Positions 55,699 through 64,000 of a DNA stretch of 64,000 nucleotides are shown here, piece by piece. The notes beneath the pieces are model-generated. The model was not told where the DNA came from. It saw only the letters and a list, made by a program, of their open reading frames with translations, and did not search any database. The translations under genes and the position numbers were made by a program. Each line of letters begins with the position of its first letter. Positions within the stretch are counted from its first letter, which is position 1. The DNA lies in contig CM060201.1 of NCBI GenBank assembly GCA_030562195.1, positions 29,494,067 through 29,558,066 of the forward strand, read 5' to 3'. The stretch is from Nipponacmea schrenckii (Eukaryota > Mollusca > Gastropoda > Lottiidae).

Positions 55699-56198
55699 NN
55701 NNNNNNNNNNNNNNNNNNNNNNNNNNNNNNNNNNNNNNNNNNNNNNNNNNNNNNNNNNNNNNNNNNNNNNNNNNNNNNNNNNNNNNNNNNNNNNNNNNNN
55801 NNNNNNNNNNNNNNNNNNNNNNNNNNNNNNNNNNNNNNNNNNNNNNNNNNNNNNNNNNNNNNNNNNNNNNNNNNNNNNNNNNNNNNNNNNNNNNNNNNNN
55901 NNNNNNNNNNNNNNNNNNNNNNNNNNNNNNNNNNNNNNNNNNNNNNNNNNNNNNNNNNNNNNNNNNNNNNNNNNNNNNNNNNNNNNNNNNNNNNNNNNNN
56001 NNNNNNNNNNNNNNNNNNNNNNNNNNNNNNNNNNNNNNNNNNNNNNNNNNNNNNNNNNNNNNNNNNNNNNNNNNNNNNNNNNNNNNNNNNNNNNNNNNNN
56101 NNNNNNNNNNNNNNNNNNNNNNNNNNNNNNNNNNNNNNNNNNNNNNNNNNNNNNNNNNNNNNNNNNNNNNNNNNNNNNNNNNNNNNNNNNNNNNNNNN
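55699..56198. other. Assembly gap (500 N)
   Basis: A placeholder run of 500 N. Unique sequence lies to the left and a truncated 1.09-kb element to the right. Confidence 0.99.
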
Positions 56199-56583
56199 TA
56201 TCAACTGGTAAAGTTTCAAAATTTTACCATTTATATTAAAGGAGAAATCACGATCTAAAATTTTTGCCGATGACCCTTGAATATTGAATTTCAAATCGTG
56301 GGTAAAATATTTAACCTAATTGCATAAAACCTATAATTGTTAGTTGACAAATACATTGAAGTTTTCAAATCTGAAAATCCGGTCAAAATCAAACTGAAAA
56401 TAAACTTGCTAAAGCAAAAAAACCTGAACTTCCGGTTCTCACTTCCTGTCAGAGATAGAACTTCCGGTTTTGTTTTATTTGATAATTGAAATCATTCTAA
56501 GATCAACTGTAGATTTAGAATTTCTGCACCTTTGACCAGTTTGTCTGCAAACTCATCCAAGAATTACAAAAAAAAAAAAAAAA
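56199..56583 (+). mobile_element. 1.09-kb poly(A)-tailed element, copy 5, 3' part
   Basis: It begins at about element position 705 (TATCAACTGGTAAAGTTTCA) and runs to its A tail, which abuts copy 6. It has private changes (CACGATCTAAAA, ATTTCAAATCG). Confidence 0.88.
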
Positions 56584-57676
56584 CTAGAATTGCTTACAAT
56601 TATGAACGTATTTCGAGAGCCTTAAAATATTATATAGGCTAAATTTGCAATTACCTACATCTAGACAATATATTGAATATCATTTGACCTAGTTTTCAAA
56701 GTCATAAAATAATTAGGTCACACCTTCCGTAACGGTTAATGATGGCGAAAATATGAAAATTATCAATTTTTGCTGTATTTAAGTACACTTATCTCTATGA
56801 ATTTTTTAAGTAAGCCAAATTAAAAAATATCTACTCGTAGACAATATATTGAATATTATTTGACCTAATTTTCAAGGTCATAGATTAAGTGGGTCACACC
56901 TTCCGTACCCGTTAAAGTGACCTAATTTTGAAAAAATCGAAATTTAAATAATTCGAAAGAAAATACGAAATTTGAAAATCGGTCTCCAAGAAAAGGTAGA
57001 TAATGATCCATTGTATCTATGTGCTAAATTTCATCAAAATCGGTCTATCAGTAGTGTCTGAATTTCGGATTTAAGAATTGTAACGAAAATTCAAAATGGC
57101 GGCCGATATGGCAGCTTGACCTAATTATTTAGGTCAAATCAATTACTATTGACAAGTTATTTATAAAACAGTTTTCACTTTTCACCTAGCAGTTATAGAC
57201 CGGAAGTTACGTAATTACGTCATTTGAGGCTAAACCGGAAGTGGAATTTTTTTTTCACATTTTTTCAAAAATTATAAACATATCGCCTATCAACTGGTAA
57301 AGTTTCAAAATTTTACCATTTATATTAAAGGAGAAATCACGGTCTGAAAATTTTGCCGATGACCCTTGAATATTGAATTGCAAATCGTGGGTAAAATATT
57401 CAACCTAATTGCATAAAACCTATAATTGTTAGTTGACAAATACATTGAAGTTTTCAAATCTGAAAATCCGGTCAAAATCGAACTGAAAATAAACTTGCTA
57501 AAGCAAAAAAACCTGAACTTCCGGTTCTCACTTCCTGTCAGAGATAGAACTTCCGGTTTTGTTTTATTTGATAATAGAAATCATTCTAAGATCAACTGTA
57601 GATTTAGAATTTCTGCACCTTTTACCAGTTTGTCTGCAAACTCATCCAAGAATTACAAAAAAAAAAAAAAAAAAAA
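56584..57676 (+). mobile_element. 1.09-kb poly(A)-tailed element, copy 6
   Basis: This is a full-length copy, with its A tail fused directly to the start of copy 7. Confidence 0.9.
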
Positions 57677-58763
57677 CTAGAATTGCTTACAATTATGAAC
57701 GTATTTCGAGAGCCTTAAAATATTTTAAAGGCTAAATTTGCAATTACCTACATCTAGACAATATATTGAATATCATTTGACCTAGTTTTCAAAGTCATAA
57801 AATAATTAGGTCACACCTTCCGTAACGGTTAATGATGGCGAAAATATGAAAATTATCAATTTTTGCTGTATTTAAGTACACTTATCTCTATGAATTTTTT
57901 AAGTAAGCCAAATTAAAAAATATCTACTCGTAGACAATATATTGAATATTATTTGACCTAATTTTCAAGGTCATAGATTAAGTGGGTCACACCTTCCGTA
58001 CCCGTTAAAGTGACCTAATTTTGAAAAAATCGAAATTTAAATAATTCGAAAGAAAATACGAAATTTGAAAATCGGTCTCCAAGAAAAGGTAGATAATGAT
58101 CCATTGTATCTATGTGCTAAATTTCATCAAAATCGGTCTATCAGTAGTGTCTGAATTTCGGATTTAAGAATTGTAACGAAAATTCAAAATGGCGGCCGAT
58201 ATGGCAGCTTGACCTAATTATTTAGGTCAAATCAATTACTATTGACAAGTTATTTATAAAACAGTTTTCACTTTTCACCTAGCAGTTATAGACCGGAAGT
58301 TACGTAATTACGTCATTTGAGGCTAAACCGGAAGTGGAATTTTTTTTTCACATTTTTTCAAAAATTATAAACATATCGCCTATCAACTGGTAAAGTTTCA
58401 AAATTTTACCATTTATATTAAAGGAGAAATCACGGTCTGAAATTTTTGCCGATGACCCTTGAATATTGAATTGCAAATCGTGGGTAAAATATTTAACCTA
58501 ATTGCATAAAACCTATAATTGTTAGTTGACAAATACATTGAAGTTTTCAAATCTGAAAATCCGGTCAAAATCGAACTGAAAATAAACTTGCTAAAGCAAA
58601 TAAACCTGAACTTCCGGTTCTCACTTCCTGTCAGAGATAGAACTTCCGGTTTTGTTTTATTTGATAATAGAAATCATTCTAAGATCAACTGTAGATTTAG
58701 AATTTCTGCACCTTTTACCAGTTTGTCTGCAAACTCATCCAAGAATTACAAAAAAAAAAAAAA
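57677..58763 (+). mobile_element. 1.09-kb poly(A)-tailed element, copy 7
   Basis: This full-length copy is followed by four units of the AATCCGAACGATTAC satellite. TATTTTAAAGGC replaces TATTATGTAGGC near its start. Confidence 0.9.
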
Positions 58764-58975
58764 TAAAATAAAATAATCCGAACGATTACAATACGTTTTC
58801 GCCAAAGTCGAAATACGTAATAAAATAATCCGAACGATTACAATACGTTTTCGCCAAAGTCGAAATACGTAAAAAATAAAATAATCCGAACGATTACAAT
58901 ACGTTTTCGCCAAAGTCGAAATACGTAATAATCCGAACGATTACAATACGTTTTCGCCAAAGTCGAAATACGTAA
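58763..58975 (+). repeat. Short palindromic satellite, 4 units
   Basis: There are four copies of AAAATAATCCGAACGATTAC, AATACGTTTTCGCCAAAGTC, GAAATACGTAAT (47-52 bp). The spacer between units varies (AAAAT or AAAAAT). Confidence 0.9.
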
Positions 58976-58979
58976 TTAC

Positions 58980-59535
58980 TGTGAATATTGAAAAGTCATT
59001 GTCTTGCAGATACAACACATTAAATCCTTGAATTGTTATGAGAAAATTTTAGACACACAAACTTATCAATTATCACTTATTTTACTTATTAGTTATCACT
59101 TATTTTACTATCTTAAAACTCAAAAGTTTGTTTTCTAATCCAGATTGAAGACACTACTTGTGCAATGAGGAAATTTTTGTGGGTACAACCATATTACTCT
59201 CCTTTTCCATTCCAACATGTATTGTTAAAAAAAAAACTCAAAAAGGTAAGGTCTGTTATTCCTACTGCAGTGATAAATACCATTATTAAAAAACATTTGA
59301 ACCAAATAATAACTTCATAAATATTTGATGTAATGAGCAAAAAATCCTAGCTTAAAATTTACACATGTTTAACACACTGATTTAAAACAGTTTTACTAGT
59401 TTATTAAACATGTTTTAATATCAACTTGTTTCATGATTTACATCTCATTTCCTGTATACACTATTCTAATAAAAATAATCTTCTCTCTTGCAAGATTCAA
59501 CTCAAACGATAGAGCACATCCTTATCGATAGGAGA
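58980..59535. other. No feature seen
   Basis: AT-rich; a short direct repeat TTATCACTTATTTTACT is at about 59070-59112. Confidence 0.5.
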
Positions 59536-59830
59536 AATCAACATGTACCAAAATTGTAAGTACATGAGTAGGTCTACATGGAAACCACAACTGCCAATAT
59601 AGAATTGCATAGAAAAAACTAAAGCATCCTTATTGCTATGAGATATAAGCATGTACCAAAATTGTAAGTACATGAGTAGGCCTACATGGGAATCTCAACT
59701 GCGAACGTAAAGGGATGCACATGAAAACTAAAACATACGTATCAATATGAGATATAAGCATGTACCAAAATTTTAAGTATATGAGTAGGCCTACATGGGA
59801 GCCAAAACTGCCAACTTAAAGGCAAAGGCC
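59536..59830 (+). repeat. Three-copy tandem repeat, about 109-bp period
   Basis: CATGTACCAAAATTGTAAGT, ACATGAGTAGGCCTACATGG and CAACTGC recur starting at about 59541, 59651 and 59759. Confidence 0.85.
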
Positions 59831-59834
59831 CTGT

Positions 59835-62800
59835 AAGATATTTTTATTATACATGTAGTTGCAAGTTGGATCATATATACACCTTTAAGACTTGCATCTC
59901 AAAAAAATTGTAGCAAACAAGAAATGGTCAAGGATAATGCTTTGAAACCGGAGGAAGTTTTCCATGCACATTATTTCTCACATTCAAAGCATGTCTTATC
60001 TTTGATATCAAGGTGCCAAAAGTCATGTTCCAAAATTCTTAAAGATATAGTACATGAGAAGAACACTAAAAAAATCTATCTATCTTCTGCTTTAATCAGC
60101 CATAATTTTGACAGTTTCCCTCAAAGAAGAGCCTGTACCAAACATCTGAGAAAATCATCTATCATTCACCAGAGTTCATGCATCGTCAACAAAACTCAAG
60201 GAGACGTCTGCCAATTTTTATGCCTCATCAACAACTATGTATAAGAAAACAAGGGTAAGAGTTATGGGTCTTGGTGAATGTTTTTTCACGTCTGCTGACA
60301 TGTAATCATTACACTAATAATATAAATCAGAGCACCATGACTTGTTCTAGCTCAACTGAATTCAAAACAAACAATAAAAGAGGGGAAATGAAGGAATTCT
60401 TACTCTAAGTTAGGATTACTTACTTTATTTTCAGTTACTGTTAGAAAATGGCGAACTTGTCCCTTTTAGTTCCATTGCTTTTATGAGAATCCTGAGGGAA
60501 AATAAATATTTCTGTGGATTCTTACTGCACATGCATGCAAGTTGATGTGCTACAGATATCAATTACCATAATTGTATTTACCATAATACCACAATTACCA
60601 TAAATTTTAATGCGCAAAAGTACCAGACACCACAGAAAAAATAATATTGAACTTAATATGAGAGCTTTTTTTAAACCTGATTTAATTTTGCCTTAGAAAT
60701 TTACATGATATTTGAAATTTTGACAGCAATATTACCTGTTTTAGAGTAACCAGGTACCAGTAAGTACTGACTACCATATTGGAGCAACAGATTGGTTGCC
60801 AAAGTAATTTAGGTGCACATTCACCAGGAAGTAAATCATAAACTGATGTTATGACCTCTGGGATCATAGACTACATTATGGTTCATTTAGGTTTAATATC
60901 TTATCTTACACTACCAAACCCAAAATATGTGACTTCTATGATCTTACCCTTGAGCCTTTACCATTGAAATCAGATGATTCTTTTCCACAAAAGCCATTTT
61001 GTTAATCAAGTTTGACTTTTTTTTCAAATATGCCATAGTCTTACAAAGCAAGTCAAACTAACCATTCTGTCATGTCTATAAAGTCTTATATTGATGAATT
61101 ATTATTGATCTAAGTGGGAGCAGGATCAACCTAAGTCACAATATTCTGAAACATGCCAATCTGGCTGATGATCAAGGATCAAACAATCTCTAAGATGTTG
61201 TTTAAATTCAGAAAATTTGAATGAAAACTTCCATGAAATAAATTAGACATGCACTATTGTACCATTTCTTAAAAATTCAGCAAGAACAATTAATACAATT
61301 CATTAAGGTGCCATAAAATTAAGAAAGATTCCTGCTTTTGCAATGCTAATGTTTCAAACTGTTTTTTTAATTTCTCATCAGCATACAAAAAGACCATTCC
61401 AAACAATGGAAGGTCAATTTCAGACCACTTAGGAATTCCTGACAAAAACTGAAACTATTAACCTTAACAGTCCTTTACATGCTTCTAACAAGTTCCTGAA
61501 AATCTCTTTTAAATTGGATTCTTGCCAACAAAGTCCAGACATTGTCAAGTTGACTGCCTTATAGAGGCACACAGGAGAAATAAAATTGAACTAGAGAAAT
61601 TGAAATCCAATAAACAGCAGACGTGGAAATTGATGGCATCTTAGGCCAACTTTTAAAAAGTCTGAATGTTAAATATTGTAAAATATACAAAAACATTGAA
61701 AACTACTTAATAAAATCTTGCACTGGAAAATACAGAATTAATAACTTCTAGATTGGAATTAAAAAAAGTTAGAATCACAAATTATAAATTGCTTAATTTT
61801 ACATTTTGTATCATTGCTTTATCTTGAAAATTTCTCCAGAAGCAGATAATATTTTATCAATTGATGTATACTGAAATTCGTAGCATAGTCTCTACTTGTG
61901 ACCTAGACCAGTGCTTCTTTAGGAGAGCATCTCTTATAACACCCTTAACTACCTCAAACAAAAAACAAGACACAGAAAACTTACCATTCTAAACAACAAT
62001 TCCTTAATTAAACCATTCCCAAAATAAATATTAAAAAAAAAAAAATTTGCAATTTTACCATCTAAAAAGTTAAAACCGAAACACACTCAATACTAAAATT
62101 TTCAAATTTTCAAAATTTAAAAATGTTAATTCCTAAAATGATGAAAAAAATAAGGAATATTTATAATGAAGACTAAAATGAAACAAAATAACGGAACCCA
62201 ACAATGCAATCATACCTCAATTTAAGGAGAGCTGGCCTTACTGACAGCGAATTATCATTATCAATGTTAAGTTGACCAGACAACTTCAAATACTGGAACT
62301 ATTATAACCCGCAGACATTCCACGGAGACATTCCACTCCATGGAGATATTCCAAGACAATATTTAATTCCATCAATTTGTGTTAATGTTCTTAGTAAATT
62401 ACTGTGTCTCAGCTAGTAACAGTGTACAAACGACTTTTTTATAGGACCGTTTGGGAAATAAACACAATTTACTGAATCCTTAAAGAAATATGTCTTAGAA
62501 TGAACATAAATTATAAAAATATATTCACTAGTAGATATACCATGAATAACATAAGAATATAATAGGATAAATCAAAAAATTTGTAATTATCCATAAAAAT
62601 GCAATTAACTATTGAAAAACTTTTAATAAATCAAGCATTTTGCAATATTACTATAGTATGAAATTTTATATCTGATTCTTCATAACCACCTGAAATCGCC
62701 AAAAGATTGATCAATACAGTACTTTGTAAGTTAAAGATATCTTTTAAAGAATGGTATGGTAACTAGGTCTGCAAATTTCAGATCCAATTCTTCATCTAAT

Positions 62801-64000
62801 TGTGAACAAAAATACAAACCTCACACGTAAACTATTTAGTACAAAAATTCAAATGTAACAAAAACCTTGCAGAATCTAATTACGAAATTCTTTGCCCAAA
62901 TTTTACACTATTTTTTCTTAATTACTGCCTTAAAAATCATAATTTTCTGTTCTAAACTTCAAAGAAACGTGCATGTGTAATTTATTAAGACGCTACCTAC
63001 ATTTGTCTTGAATTAAAACCGTTCCTTGAAAAAGTTAAACACAAACACATCTCTGAAAAACTAAAAATGATAATCCATTGTTATTCTTTAGTCAATCACA
63101 CCTTCCATAATTGGACTGGTTAACACAAAATGGCTTTGGAAAATAAATAATGGCCAGAAACGAAAACCATTTCACTGGGCCACACTTCACAGCATGTTGA
63201 AATAACCGCCTGAACTCCAGTGAAAGGTAGAGGCAATTGACAAGCTAGCAAGCCGATACATTCAACATGTTAGTAGAAACATTCAGCCAGATGGTTCCAT
63301 CAATACCATATGAATGATAGCAGACGGCATGTACTCAGGGAGTCTAATGTAACAGCCAATAAGCCAGAAACCACATGTAGCAAATTGCTGGAATAGCGGA
63401 TACTCTGAAAAAATATGATTTTATATATTCCAACATCTTGAGGAAATTCCAAGAAGTTTTTTACCTACTGTCCAAATTAATCATTTATTTCACAATTACA
63501 GATGTTGTATAATGTTCTTTAAAAAAAAAACACACACACACACAATGTGCTTTTGAACCATTTAAATATTTTACGGATGTCTGCAGGAAAATAACTGACC
63601 AATGTATGTAATTAAGAAAGGTTTTGTAATAGTGATTTATATGATTCTGTAACTTTTTTTTAATGGAATTTCAGGAACCATAGAAACAGAAATTCAATAT
63701 TTGACATAACTTCAGATGTTTCATTAAAATCGTATCTAGTATTTCATTAAGTTTGCTTAGAAATGAACGATTTCTGGTTGCCTCAAAAGTCTACACTACT
63801 GAATCACAAACAATAAAGTGAACAATTGTATGCAGACTCTCTTCACCTAGTTTGCACATTTTCAAACCAAGTTTGGTCTAAGACTAACTTTATTGACATT
63901 CTTACATATATTCCTGTACCATCTCACACTTGTGTAACTTACTATCTGTTTCTGTCAAGCCAGTGATGGAACTTGGGAAGTGACACAAGTTGGTCTTTAG
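59835..64000. other. No gene supported; minor repeats only
   Basis: This is AT-rich sequence. A frame at 59924-60244 (VKDNALKPEEVFHAHYFS) has no recognised similarity. A family B MITE remnant is at about 62570-62660, a family A fragment (GGAATTTCAGGAACCATAG) at about 63663, and a CA repeat at 63530-63544. Upstream exons of ARHGAP39 could lie here or beyond, but none was recognised. Confidence 0.5.

Noticed and set aside
55606..56294. Open frames of about 200 codons across the second N run
   Set aside because: Same artefact of the 500-N gap.
35796..56583. Copies 4 and 5 as two ends of one and the same element split by a misplaced contig
   Set aside because: They overlap at element positions 705-1028 and differ at several sites there (CACGGTCTG vs CACGATCTA, AACCTC vs AACCTG, GATAATAG vs GATAATTG), so they are distinct copies or divergent alleles.
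60682..60867. Minus-strand frame with a donor-like AAACAG|GTAATA
   Set aside because: There is no similarity to any family I know and no matching acceptor or neighbouring exon.
62200..62340. Possible 5' UTR exon of ARHGAP39 (minus strand, GTAAGG donor and GTATGA donor)
   Set aside because: Donor-like sites alone are too weak. No promoter signal or conserved sequence supports it.

Overview
This window is eukaryotic and most probably molluscan (another lophotrochozoan is possible). It is AT-rich, has GT-AG introns, tRNA-derived SINEs, MITEs, LINE remnants and several tandem-repeat families, and contains two runs of exactly 500 N (36824-37323 and 55699-56198) that are scaffold gap placeholders. 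The species cannot be named from the sequence alone.

Region 1 to 32.15 kb is dominated by one minus-strand gene, an orthologue of ARHGAP39 (Vilse/CrossGAP), which couples Robo/actin signalling to Rac/Cdc42 inactivation. Eleven consecutive internal exons (13423 down to 211) join in frame. They encode a WW domain, a long Ser-rich disordered linker, a MyTH4 domain and the start of the RhoGAP domain up to the arginine finger. The remaining C-terminal exons lie beyond base 1. One junction (2222/1613) has all the marks of a U12-type AT-AC intron. Candidate alternative first exons are at 32148-31985, 26742-26735 and 8501-8343; the last would add a transmembrane segment.

Introns and the region up to 36.8 kb hold tRNA-SINEs, snapback MITEs, a possible Penelope-type hammerhead inverted repeat (11.47-11.63 kb), a dimeric 600-bp repeat (16.06-17.17 kb), three tandem-repeat blocks ending in the same hairpin, and copies of a 1.09-kb poly(A)-tailed non-coding element. 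That element recurs head to tail at 34.7-36.8 kb and 56.2-58.8 kb.

The piece between the two gaps (37.3-55.7 kb) holds three unrelated short-unit satellites (39, 19 and 30 bp), a 544-bp foldback element nested in a MITE, a LINE 3' end, and the most interesting object in the window. This is a 2.1-kb unit (49546-51640) with about 210-bp terminal inverted repeats and TTAA flanks. It carries two convergent genes, one for a P2X7 'ballast'-type zinc-binding protein and one for a THAP-domain protein. It looks like a Kolobok-type mobile unit lacking an obvious transposase core, and a MITE with matching termini abuts it.

The right end (58.8-64 kb) holds a short palindromic satellite, a three-copy 109-bp repeat and otherwise unremarkable AT-rich sequence in which no gene could be supported.
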